Assembly: GCA_942492915.1 (NCBI GenBank)
Contig: OW818662.1
Coordinates: 3,834,292-3,898,291 of the forward strand
DNA: 64,000 bases
Direction: 5' to 3'
Source: Turneriella sp942492915
Lineage (GTDB): Bacteria; Spirochaetota; Leptospiria; Turneriellales; Turneriellaceae
Translations under genes and position numbers: made by a program
Part shown: in pieces, positions 40,937-48,553 of the stretch
Numbering within the stretch: position 1 is the first letter of the stretch
Layout of the letters: the number at the start of each line of letters is the position of its first letter
Notes under the pieces: generated by a model
What the model saw: only the letters and a program-made list of their open reading frames with translations
Told to the model about the DNA's origin: nothing
Database searches by the model: none

Positions 40937-41251
40937 GGTGAGAGAACCTGTGGCAGGCGGGTATCTGCAGACAAGGCGCAAAGACGGATTCAAAACGCGC
41001 CGACCAGGTTCTGGGGCGACCCGCAGCGGCAACCCAGGGCCGTTTACTAAACAGGCATTGTGCTTGACAGACTGTGGGCACCGGGTACAAACAAGGCGAA
41101 CCGCGAATTTAGTAATGCCCGAGATCTTTAGTTGTCTTTGAACGAAGTTTAACTACCTTTCCCAGAATTTACAGTCAGGTTTAATAAAGCAAGGTTGCCA
41201 CACCACATTTGTGCGTGCAGGCAGTCTTGTAGTAGAAGTAAGAGGATAATT
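40937..41251. other. Divergent smpB/RRM intergenic region
   Basis: A 315-bp stretch with no gene. It holds a TTGACA-16-TACAAA promoter candidate at 41064-41091 pointing to the RRM gene and would give a 5' leader of about 155 nt. The leader has no recognised riboswitch. The long leader resembles cold-inducible RNA-binding protein genes, but I see no conserved cold-box. Confidence 0.4.
41064..41091 (+). promoter_or_regulatory. Candidate promoter TTGACA-16-TACAAA
   Basis: A consensus -35 (41064-41069) and a weak -10 (41086-41091) separated by 16 nt, upstream of the RRM protein gene. Spacing fits sigma-70-like promoters but the -10 is poor. Confidence 0.35.
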
Positions 41252-41611
41252 ATGAACATCTATGTAGGTAACTTAGCGTATTCAGTGACAGAGCAAGATC
41301 TGATGCAGGCTTTCTCAGAGTTTGGAACAGTGCAGTCTGCGAAAATGATTATGGACCGAGACACAGGCCGCCCAAAAGGCTTTGCCTTTGTTGAAATGGA
41401 AAACAAGTCAGAAGGCATCAAAGCGATTTCTGGCATGAACGGTCGCTCGATGAATGATCGCGAGATCGTTGTCAACGAAGCACGCCCGCGTGAAGAGCGC
41501 AGCGGTGGCGGCGGTGGCGGCGGCGGATACCGTGGTGGTAGCGGCGGCGGCGGTGGTCGCGGTGGCAACCGTGGCGGTAGCGGCGGTGGCGGTTACAACC
41601 AGCGCTGGTAA
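41252..41611 (+). CDS. Small RRM RNA-binding protein with Gly/Arg-rich tail
   Basis: A 119-residue protein. A single RRM covers residues 2-80 with RNP2 IYVGNL (3-8) and RNP1 KGFAFVEM (42-49). The tail from about residue 84 is a run of G, R, S, N and Y (RGG/YRGG/RGGN-type). Such proteins bind RNA and are often induced by cold, as in cyanobacteria and some spirochaetes. AGAGGA precedes ATG 41252. An upstream in-frame start at 41195 is rejected because the SD lies after it. A terminator follows at 41628. Confidence 0.93.
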   Translation: MNIYVGNLAYSVTEQDLMQAFSEFGTVQSAKMIMDRDTGRPKGFAFVEMENKSEGIKAISGMNGRSMNDREIVVNEARPREERSGGGGGGGGYRGGSGGGGGRGGNRGGSGGGGYNQRW

Positions 41612-41627
41612 TCAAAACCAGAAATGT

Positions 41628-41670
41628 ATTTCACCCGTTGCGGGGCTTCGGCGCCGTGACCGGGTGAAAT
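41628..41670 (+). terminator. Terminator-like hairpin after the RRM gene
   Basis: ATTTCACCCG (41628-41637) and CGGGTGAAAT (41661-41670) pair, with a second partly paired stem around TTCG inside, and TATTTTTTCC a few bases later. The GTG start of the next gene (41664-41666) lies within its right arm. Confidence 0.75.
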
Positions 41671-42005
41671 ACCCTATTTTTTCCCTTCTCTTTTCTCTTC
41701 TCGTCTTTTTCTCTCCCAACTCGTATTTACAAGTTTCTGCGGCCGAGTCCCGACCGAATGAAAATGCTGTTGTCTTTTATTGTGCCGACAAGAAACGTAT
41801 CTATGCCCGCATTGCGCTCACCGGACCGGGTCGTGTCTCGCTGAAGCTTAGCGACGGCCGTTCCATAAAGTTGCCGCAGGTCATGTCTGCTTCGGGCGTC
41901 AAATATGCCGATGACCAGGAGAAATTCATTTTTTGGACCAAAGCCGATACTGCTTTTATTCTTGAAAATGACCAAATGACCCACCGTGACTGTGTAAGTC
42001 GTTAA
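41664..42005 (+). CDS. MliC-like exported lysozyme-inhibitor domain protein
   Basis: A 113-residue protein. The signal peptide is KYPIFSLLFSLLVFFSP with cleavage near SAAES. The mature domain follows the MliC/PliC pattern: FYCADKKRIYARI, VSLKLSDGRSIKLP, MSASGVKY and KFIFWTKADTAFI, with cysteines near both ends (FYC and RDCVSR) that could form the domain's disulphide. MliC-type proteins bind and inhibit C-type lysozyme in the envelope. The GTG 41664 is inside the terminator hairpin of the upstream gene and no SD is visible. A longer frame upstream overlaps the RRM gene and is not supported. Confidence 0.7.
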   Translation: MKYPIFSLLFSLLVFFSPNSYLQVSAAESRPNENAVVFYCADKKRIYARIALTGPGRVSLKLSDGRSIKLPQVMSASGVKYADDQEKFIFWTKADTAFILENDQMTHRDCVSR

Positions 42006-42091
42006 CCCGCAGAATTCAGCGCGAGCAGGCCACGGCGAGCCGATCGGAAAATCAAACTTGACGCTTTGTTCATTGTGTGCGACGTCAGGTC

Positions 42092-43333
42092 ATGTCGACT
42101 GCAGCAAAGACCGCCACACCGAAATATCCGTCTCGCTTTAGAGATCCTTCTCGGAACAAAGATTTCTTTCTGGCGCTGACTGACCGTCTGTTTATTCGCC
42201 GCAAAGTCACCGCTGAAGAGATCGCACGTTACGGCGATCATCTGTGGGTTGGGGACGCCGATGCCGATCGCCTGGCGCTACAGTTTCATGATCTCGGCAT
42301 GCAACGCGCGATGTCGATGCTGAATTCTGCCATTGCAGGCAACATGCCCGCTGATGCACCCGATGAACTGCGCGTACTGATGCAAACGGTTTCGGCAGAC
42401 CCGGTCTGGCTCGATCGTCGCCTGCTCGATGTCGGAGCGCGGCTCTCGCAGCGCAGCGGTATGCTCGGTGAATATGTTCTGTCGTGTGTCAGTCTTATGG
42501 GTGGCTATCGCTCCGCCGCGGCGAATAAGCCGATCGCCTTCACGGGACAACTCGAATACATGGCGCCCCGCCGCCTTGCCGAAACCGCAAAGTTCGGTTT
42601 CGACGTCACACGTACGGGTGCCATGGCCGTCGGTGCCCCGGGTTTTCAGGCGGCGCTCAAAGTGCGCATGATGCACGCGCACGTGAGGCTCATGCTTGAC
42701 GGCTCTCCCAAATGGCGGCATCACGAGTGGGGCTTACCGATCAATCAGGCGGATCTCGTCGCGACGAACGTTCTTTTTTCCGCAGTGTACCTGGGCGGCC
42801 TCAGAGTGCTGGGGCTGCAAATCTCATACGAAGAATCGCTCGGTGTTATGCACCTCTGGCGCTACATCGGCTGGCTCATGGGTGTCGATGCAACGCTCTT
42901 GCCCGCGACCGAAGAAGAGGGGACGCGCATGGCGTGGCTCGCGGGGGTCACGCAGCCGCCAGCCGATGCTGATTCGCGACTTCTGGGCCAGGCACTCATG
43001 AACGTGCCCCTCGAACGTGCAGCAGGGCCGCTCGAAAAAGCCGCAGCGTGGTTTGAGGTACAGCTGCGTTCGGGCTTCAGCCGCATTGTGCTCGGTGACC
43101 CCGCCGGCGACGATCTCGGCCTGCCCGACAGTCCGCTGAAGTATACAATTGCGCTAACCACGCCGGTCGTTTTTGCCGCCGAGACGCTGCGTAGAATTAT
43201 ACCCGGCGCAACAGAGCTCGCCACCCGCATCGGAGACTCGCTGCAGCGGCGCATGGTAGAGAAACCGCTCGGCAACAAACCGGTAACTTTCGTACCACCA
43301 AATTCGCTCAAGCGTGAAAGCGCGTACGCCTGA
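42092..43333 (+). CDS. MpaB/Lcp-like (DUF2236) oxygenase
   Basis: A 413-residue all-helical protein. Segments GMQRAMSMLNSAIAG, MMHAHVRLML, HHEWGLPINQADLVATNVLF and MHLWRYIGWLMG match the ER-bound oxygenase MpaB / rubber oxygenase Lcp domain, where a histidine in the HxHVR region coordinates haem b. Members cleave unsaturated or terpenoid chains or have unknown substrates. No signal peptide is seen. ATG 42092 was chosen over an in-frame GTG at 42077. The function here is not predictable. Confidence 0.8.
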   Translation: MSTAAKTATPKYPSRFRDPSRNKDFFLALTDRLFIRRKVTAEEIARYGDHLWVGDADADRLALQFHDLGMQRAMSMLNSAIAGNMPADAPDELRVLMQTVSADPVWLDRRLLDVGARLSQRSGMLGEYVLSCVSLMGGYRSAAANKPIAFTGQLEYMAPRRLAETAKFGFDVTRTGAMAVGAPGFQAALKVRMMHAHVRLMLDGSPKWRHHEWGLPINQADLVATNVLFSAVYLGGLRVLGLQISYEESLGVMHLWRYIGWLMGVDATLLPATEEEGTRMAWLAGVTQPPADADSRLLGQALMNVPLERAAGPLEKAAAWFEVQLRSGFSRIVLGDPAGDDLGLPDSPLKYTIALTTPVVFAAETLRRIIPGATELATRIGDSLQRRMVEKPLGNKPVTFVPPNSLKRESAYA

Positions 43334-43422
43334 ACGAATAGGTCATTTTTTCGTCGGTTGTCAGGATTGTTTTTGTAAACTACTGTACGCAATATACGCA
43401 ATGCAGTATCTTTGCCATCCGT

Positions 43423-44124
43423 ATGAGTAGACCCAATGTTGATTTGCCGGCTTCGATCATTGCCGCGGCCGAAAAGACATTGCACGCCGAAGACCGGCTG
43501 GTCGTGCGCGCATACGGGTTTATTCCCGTCACCGAATATTTCATGCGCGACTTTGTGAAAAAGGTTCTGACTAAGTTCAATCGCCCCGAACTATCACCGG
43601 CTCTGACGCTGATTATCAAAGAACTTACCGTGAACGCAGCAAAAGCCAATTTCAAACGCATTCTGTTCATCGAGAACAACATCGATGTCAATAACCCTGA
43701 CGATCTTGAACGTGGAATGAAGCTCTTTCGTGAGGCAATTACCGAAACGATGGCCGTAGAATATGGCCGCAAAGCCAAGACCGCCAGGCTCAACGTGCAT
43801 ACGACTTTTGATTTTGACAGTGATCGCATTATTATCGAGATCCGCAATAATCTTGCGATGACGCGCGTTGAAGAGACGCGGGTGCGCGAAAAATTTGCTC
43901 AGGCGATGAATTGTACCGATATCGCCGAATTCATGGTACAGAATGTCGATGAGACAGAAGGTGCAGGCCTCGGCTTGATTCTGAGTCTGATGGCCCTGAA
44001 ATCGTCAGATATCGATCCGCATGTGCTGACGATTTCGACGAACTACGAAAACGAAACCATTGCGCGCGTTGAAATTCCGCTGCACGACCGCTACCAACCG
44101 CGGCGTGTACGCCAGCCGCTCTGA
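43423..44124 (+). CDS. HATPase-domain (GHKL-like) protein without phosphoacceptor
   Basis: A 233-residue protein. ALTLIIKELTVNAAKANFKR resembles the N-box and DETEGAGLGLILSLMAL the G2-box of histidine-kinase ATPase domains, but there is no His box or sensor part. It could be an anti-sigma-type kinase or an adaptor of a signalling cascade; spirochaetes have several such stand-alone proteins. ATG 43423 starts MSRPNVDLPASI. Alone between an oxygenase gene and a convergent secreted protein. Confidence 0.65.
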   Translation: MSRPNVDLPASIIAAAEKTLHAEDRLVVRAYGFIPVTEYFMRDFVKKVLTKFNRPELSPALTLIIKELTVNAAKANFKRILFIENNIDVNNPDDLERGMKLFREAITETMAVEYGRKAKTARLNVHTTFDFDSDRIIIEIRNNLAMTRVEETRVREKFAQAMNCTDIAEFMVQNVDETEGAGLGLILSLMALKSSDIDPHVLTISTNYENETIARVEIPLHDRYQPRRVRQPL

Positions 44125-44165
44125 CCGTACACGCGCTACGCGCTTTTCACTTTTTGAGAACTTCC

Positions 44166-45578
44166 CTAGATATTGTCGCAGGCGGCCGTGTTGCGGCACT
44201 TGCGTAAATCCATCACGGCCTTTTCGTTGACCAGGGCCATCGCGGCGGTCACGTTTTGCACGGCCCAATTGACCACATTCTGCCAGACGCCGGTGTTAGA
44301 GGTGGTCATCTTATCAAAACCCGACCTGAAACGGATATGGTACGTGTAGAATGCCTGCTCAACGATCAGACGGTGAACGTTGCCGACGGGCAGGCTATAA
44401 CGGTTCTGCCGTGAGTTGGAGTATGCCTGCGAATTGATGTAGTTTTCGAAGTTCTTGCCGGGGTCTGACCCACCGATAGCGCGCTTGCCGTAATGGTCTT
44501 CGGCCCAGCCTTCAATGTCGGTGTGGTTATAGCCAGTAGACACCCACACGTGCGTCATCTGTACGATGTCGCCGGTATAGTGGTGTGAGAGTGCGTAGTA
44601 CAGAATCTGGTTGCCGCTGATGTTCCAGTAGCGCCCGACGATAGGGGCTGTCTGCAGGCTGTTGTTGCGGCTCGCGAGGCCTTCGAGCCAGGCTTCATTG
44701 TAATAGAAAGTTGCAGCGTTGTACGATGGTTCCCATATCAACCAGTCCTGATTGCCGACGAAGAAGTCGTCGATACCGCCCGCACCACCCGGGACGACAT
44801 TCGGAATCTGGTAGGTGTTATCGAGCTTTACGCCCTCATCGGGGCAGTTGCCGATAATCGTGGTGTCGCTGAGGCAGTTGTAGTTGGTGCCGTCGTCGGC
44901 GCCGAGCCGCTTGTCGCTGCTGGGGTTGCCGCGAGGGGTAGTCGAGCCGTTCTGCATATAATCGCGTGTGGGATCTTCACCGACACCCAATGCAACCTCA
45001 ATGTACTCGGCGCAGGCAGAGTGCGTGCAGTTTCTCACATCAATAGAAAACTTCGATGAATTGAGACCGGTGGCAATCAGGGAGTCGAGACTGCCAAACT
45101 CTTCAAATCCGTACGTGGTATTATACGAATAACCGTCGATCAGGTTATGGTTATTGGTAACGTGCCGGTTGCCGCTCGCATCGCCTGTCTTAAGGTTGAT
45201 AAAATGCGTGTAGCTTGTGACGTTGATGCCGATGACGTTCCAACTGAAAGGTAGAATCGGGTGGTCGATGAAGACATCTTGTACGTAGTCGGGTTTGTCA
45301 CCGCCGACGCGGTTAATGCCGATGGCCCCGCATTGCACATTCTCAGGCTTTCCCGCAGCCGCACCACCCAGAATCACGCAGGTTCCGGTGTAGCGGCCGC
45401 CGGCTTTGGCTTTTAGGTAGTCCGCCGCCCAGCGCTGCTGGTTAGTGCCTTGGAATTCCATGTAAAGTACCGATTCTTCGGGAAAGTTCTGGTGAACATA
45501 GAACGAATAGGCGTTAAGCTCGCCCACTAATAGGGCAAGCAGAGCGACGCTGGTGAAAAACCTGATAATTGGGCGCAT
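44166..45578 (-). CDS. Secreted phospholipase C/S1-P1 nuclease-fold-like protein
   Basis: A 470-residue protein with signal peptide (RPIIRFFTSVALLALLVGELNA). A segment near residues 330-358 (ALSHHYTGDIVQMTHVWVST, then YNHTDIEGWAEDHYG) has the histidine/aspartate order of zinc-dependent phospholipase C and S1/P1 nucleases (HxxxD...H, NHxxxE). Two cysteine pairs and a long insert lie before it. The N-terminal histidine (YSFYVHQNF) would be the usual early zinc ligand. Substrate unknown; a secreted lipase or hydrolase is the best guess. Confidence 0.5.
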   Translation of the reverse strand: MRPIIRFFTSVALLALLVGELNAYSFYVHQNFPEESVLYMEFQGTNQQRWAADYLKAKAGGRYTGTCVILGGAAAGKPENVQCGAIGINRVGGDKPDYVQDVFIDHPILPFSWNVIGINVTSYTHFINLKTGDASGNRHVTNNHNLIDGYSYNTTYGFEEFGSLDSLIATGLNSSKFSIDVRNCTHSACAEYIEVALGVGEDPTRDYMQNGSTTPRGNPSSDKRLGADDGTNYNCLSDTTIIGNCPDEGVKLDNTYQIPNVVPGGAGGIDDFFVGNQDWLIWEPSYNAATFYYNEAWLEGLASRNNSLQTAPIVGRYWNISGNQILYYALSHHYTGDIVQMTHVWVSTGYNHTDIEGWAEDHYGKRAIGGSDPGKNFENYINSQAYSNSRQNRYSLPVGNVHRLIVEQAFYTYHIRFRSGFDKMTTSNTGVWQNVVNWAVQNVTAAMALVNEKAVMDLRKCRNTAACDNI

Positions 45579-45733
45579 GAATTTCCTTGATGTGTGGCTG
45601 CATAACCACAGAGATAAATGTGTCTCGACGGGCTCTTTGTGCCAGTTTTGAGGTGAACGCTTGTTTAGTGTTATGTCGGCTTGCCTAGCTATGGAATTCC
45701 ATGGCCTGAGAGGCAGGCGGGGTGCATTTTTTC

Positions 45734-45762
45734 TCGACTTTATAGTGCATATACACTATAAT
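45734..45762 (+). promoter_or_regulatory. marR promoter overlapped by a 22-bp operator palindrome
   Basis: TCGACT (45734-45739), a 17-nt spacer and TATAAT (45757-45762) make a sigma-70-like promoter. TTATAGTG and CACTATAA (45740-45761) form arms of 8 bp around CATATA and fill the spacer and -10. The transcript would start near 45769. An autorepression site for the MarR protein is the simple explanation. Confidence 0.6.
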
Positions 45763-45793
45763 ATAGCTATGGAATTACAGAGCCCGCAAGACA

Positions 45794-46345
45794 GTGGAGC
45801 CAGCGCAATTCTCTATGCCGGTCGCTGATAAAGGCCTGCACTGGCTGAACGCCGGGGCCGTCTGTTTGAACTTCAATTTAAGGCGCACTTCGCGCGCAGT
45901 CACGCAGTACTATGACGACGCGCTGAAGCCCACGGGTGTAAAGGTTACACAATTTACCATACTGATGGCGATTGCGTCGCAGGCAGGTAAGCGCGACGAA
46001 CGCGTTAACAATGGCGCGTCTCGCGAAACAACGCCTGAGCCTGCGCTCGCTCAAAGTTCCATTACAGAGATAGCGCGACTCGCGATGGTTGATCGCACAA
46101 CACTCACGCGCAGCCTTAAGATTCTCGAAGACGACAATTTGATAGAGATTCGCAAAGCGCAGCCAGGCAATAAGCGTCGTGTCAATATCACGGGCAAAGG
46201 CGTGAAAAAAATGAAAGAGATCTACCCTTATTGGTTTCGCGCGCAGCGTGCGCTCGCGAAGGCGCTGTCTCCCGTTAAAACTCGGGAACTCAGGCATTTG
46301 CTCGCCGATATGAAGAACGCAGCCGAGGTGCTCAATGTCGTTTGA
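45794..46345 (+). CDS. MarR-family transcriptional regulator
   Basis: A 183-residue winged-helix protein. The recognition core is SSITEIARLAMVDRTTLTRS followed by LKILEDDNLIEIRKAQPGNK and RRVNITGKGVKKMKEI. A non-conserved loop of about 20 residues (ERVNNGASRETTPEPALAQ) is inserted before the DNA-binding domain. The GTG start at 45794 leaves a 25-nt leader from the predicted promoter; an ATG at 45815 is the alternative. It overlaps the transglutaminase gene by 11 nt, so the two are cotranscribed. The inducer is unknown. Confidence 0.88.
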   Translation: MEPAQFSMPVADKGLHWLNAGAVCLNFNLRRTSRAVTQYYDDALKPTGVKVTQFTILMAIASQAGKRDERVNNGASRETTPEPALAQSSITEIARLAMVDRTTLTRSLKILEDDNLIEIRKAQPGNKRRVNITGKGVKKMKEIYPYWFRAQRALAKALSPVKTRELRHLLADMKNAAEVLNVV

Positions 46346-46979
46346 CTCGGCTTACCTCTCACCGACGCAGACCATCGACTCTGATCATCCTGAGGTGATC
46401 GAGTACGCGGCTGAGGTCACGCGCGGCCTTGCGACACCGCGTGAAAAGGCTGTCGCGCTCTACTATGCGGTGCGCGATCGCGTAATGTATGACATGATGG
46501 TCGAAAATTTCACGCGTGAGGTTTTTAAGGCAAGCCATTGCCTGCACGCGAAACGGAGTTTCTGCATACCCAAGGCGATTCTGCTCGCAGCAACCGCGCG
46601 TTCATTGGGAATTCCCGCACGGCTAGGTTTTGCCGACGTTACCAATCATCTTGCAACACCGAAAATGCTCGAGATGCTCGGCGGCGACTATTTCGCGTTT
46701 CATGGTTACACCGATCTCTATATCGACGGCAAATGGGTCAAGGCGACGCCGGCATTCAACGAAAGGCTCTGCCGCTTCTTCAAAATTAAACCTCTCGAAT
46801 TTGATGGCCGGTCCGATTCGGTTTTTCATGAATTTTCTGCGGATGGAAACAGACACATGGAGTATCTGCTCGAGCACGGTACATTTGCCGACATGCCGTT
46901 CGCATTGATGATCGAGACTTTTCGCAAACATTACCCGCACTGGTTTGAGCCGGGTGGCTCGCTCGCGCAGTGGGCGTAA
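46335..46979 (+). CDS. Transglutaminase-like domain protein
   Basis: A 214-residue cytoplasmic protein. The catalytic cysteine is probably Cys77 (KRSFCIPKAILLAA) and the histidine His123 (YFAFHGYTDLYI). The usual aspartate is replaced by Thr138 in WVKATPAFN, a wording that I believe is common in this subfamily. The family includes peptidases and amide-bond-forming enzymes; substrate unknown. Overlaps marR and is likely its target gene. Confidence 0.8.
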   Translation: MSFDSAYLSPTQTIDSDHPEVIEYAAEVTRGLATPREKAVALYYAVRDRVMYDMMVENFTREVFKASHCLHAKRSFCIPKAILLAATARSLGIPARLGFADVTNHLATPKMLEMLGGDYFAFHGYTDLYIDGKWVKATPAFNERLCRFFKIKPLEFDGRSDSVFHEFSADGNRHMEYLLEHGTFADMPFALMIETFRKHYPHWFEPGGSLAQWA

Positions 46980-47016
46980 TCATTGACGGCGTGATGGGGC
47001 TTCGAGGAGATGATGA

Positions 47017-47409
47017 GTGGGCTTTGGCCGCTTCAAAATCTTGCACGGCTTTGGCGTCTCGCTGTTTATCGCTCAGCTCGCGGGCGCGTTCGAAGTCGCT
47101 GCGGCGCAGCAACCGAAATATTTTCTCTGCGTTCACACAAAACAGAAGGTGCAAAAGGGCAAAGATTGCCCATGCGGATGCAATAAGCGCCTGAAACTGG
47201 CCGCTAAGGCGAAACTTTTGAGCGCAGACCACCCCTGCGCAAGCGCCGAAGACGATCAATTCACACCCGCCTATGCGCGGTGGGTTTTTACGAACAGCCA
47301 GTTTACGTTAGCAGCGGCAATTCTGCACAGATTACCGCAGGGTGATAACACCAGCCTTCTTTCTTCTGTCATCTCTGAACTCGATACTCCACCCCCACGC
47401 CGAACCTGA
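47017..47409 (+). CDS. Exported metal-binding-like (HMBD-type) protein
   Basis: A 130-residue protein. The start is GTG 47017 with GAGGAG 7 nt upstream. The N-terminus has a weak signal (ILHGFGVSLFIAQLAGAF). The central motif FLCVHTKQKVQKGKDC with C38, H40, then C51-P-C-G-C resembles the heavy-metal-binding domain pattern CPMHPx(n)GKCPxCGM. It lies upstream of MbnP, which supports metal binding. The rest is not recognised. Probably handles copper or another soft metal. Confidence 0.55.
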   Translation: MGFGRFKILHGFGVSLFIAQLAGAFEVAAAQQPKYFLCVHTKQKVQKGKDCPCGCNKRLKLAAKAKLLSADHPCASAEDDQFTPAYARWVFTNSQFTLAAAILHRLPQGDNTSLLSSVISELDTPPPRRT

Positions 47410-47530
47410 CTCTGTCGATTGCGCCCGCAGGGGTCGCGATCTGATTGCGCCTGGATCTATCTGCCGGCCCTAACCCCGGTGGCGCACGTGCAAGAGCATG
47501 CAGACCAAATTATTTTTATGGAGTATTATT

Positions 47531-48550
47531 ATGTTTATAACGAAAATATATTTTTTTGTGCTCGTCACTGTTTTTGCGGCCGGCTGCACCAACACAGGAG
47601 ACAAAGCTCCCGAAACCACCACCTCGAACAGTGTCACGACGCCGACCTATGACGTTACCCTCAATTTTCAGGCCAAAGTCGGCCCGCAAGACTTCGCCTG
47701 CGGCACGACCTATACGGGCGCCGGCAACGGAGTCGGCACGAACAACACCGACCTCGTCGCCCGCGATTTTCGCTTTTACGTGAATGACATTCGTCTGGTA
47801 AAAGCAGATAACAGCGAAGTCAGCCTGACGCTGAACCAAGATGGCACCTGGCAATATCAAGGTGTGGCGTTGCTCGACTTTGAGAATGGCACCGGCGGCT
47901 GCGCCGCAACAACCGGCCCGACAGCTGCGACCAACAGCCAGGTTAAGGCGACGATTCCACAAAGCGCGGGAGTGGCATTTACCAAAATCAAGTTTCGCCT
48001 GGGTATTCCGCTGAGCCTTAACCACCTTGACGTCAATACAGCACCGGCACCGCTGAACGTATCGGCGCTCTACTGGGCCTGGACAAGCGGACGTAAATTT
48101 GCGCGCCTTGACTTCTTGACTGCAGGCGGCGGAGCTTACAACGCAACGGCATTCAACGTTCACCTCGGCAGCACCAGCTGCACAGGCACGAACCCGGTCA
48201 GCAGCAATTCAGACTGCAATTCGCCCAATCGTGCTGAAATCACGCTGAATATTCCGGTGGCGAGCCAGACTGACCTTGCGGGCATTACCGCCATGCGTCT
48301 CGTTGCCGACCTGCGCGAACTGCTGAAAGACCTCGATCTGAATACTGCAGACCAAGGCGCACCCGCTGGCTGCATGTCGGGCAACGGCGACCCTGAATGC
48401 CGCGCGGTGATGACACGCTTTGGTCTGCAGTACAGCTATACCGGCACGACAAATGCGACTCGCGGTGCAACGAACAATACGGTCTACGCTGCGCAGACAG
48501 GCGGGCATGCGACGCAGGTGAGCGCGCAGTCTTTCTTTCGCGCAGAATAA
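47531..48550 (+). CDS. MbnP-family copper-binding-type lipoprotein
   Basis: A 339-residue lipoprotein with MFITKIYFFVLVTVFAAGC as signal (lipobox AAGC). The MbnP pattern is clear: DFRFYVNDIRLVKAD, LDFENGTGGC, SALYWAWTSGRKFARLDF and HLGSTSC. Family members bind copper after a tryptophan is oxidised to kynurenine by the partner MbnH. GGAG is 7 nt before ATG 47531. The MbnH-type cytochrome follows after 3 nt, so both are made together. The earlier in-frame start at 47498 lies before the SD. Confidence 0.85.
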   Translation: MFITKIYFFVLVTVFAAGCTNTGDKAPETTTSNSVTTPTYDVTLNFQAKVGPQDFACGTTYTGAGNGVGTNNTDLVARDFRFYVNDIRLVKADNSEVSLTLNQDGTWQYQGVALLDFENGTGGCAATTGPTAATNSQVKATIPQSAGVAFTKIKFRLGIPLSLNHLDVNTAPAPLNVSALYWAWTSGRKFARLDFLTAGGGAYNATAFNVHLGSTSCTGTNPVSSNSDCNSPNRAEITLNIPVASQTDLAGITAMRLVADLRELLKDLDLNTADQGAPAGCMSGNGDPECRAVMTRFGLQYSYTGTTNATRGATNNTVYAAQTGGHATQVSAQSFFRAE

Positions 48551-48553
48551 CGT

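Noticed and set aside
40937..41251. tmRNA gene expected near smpB
   Set aside because: No tRNA-Ala-like ends or tag-peptide frame could be found in this region or elsewhere in the window.
41495..41611. Tandem GGY/GGT repeat array in the RRM gene
   Set aside because: It encodes the Gly/Arg-rich tail common to this protein type; codon-level low complexity, not a separate repeat element.
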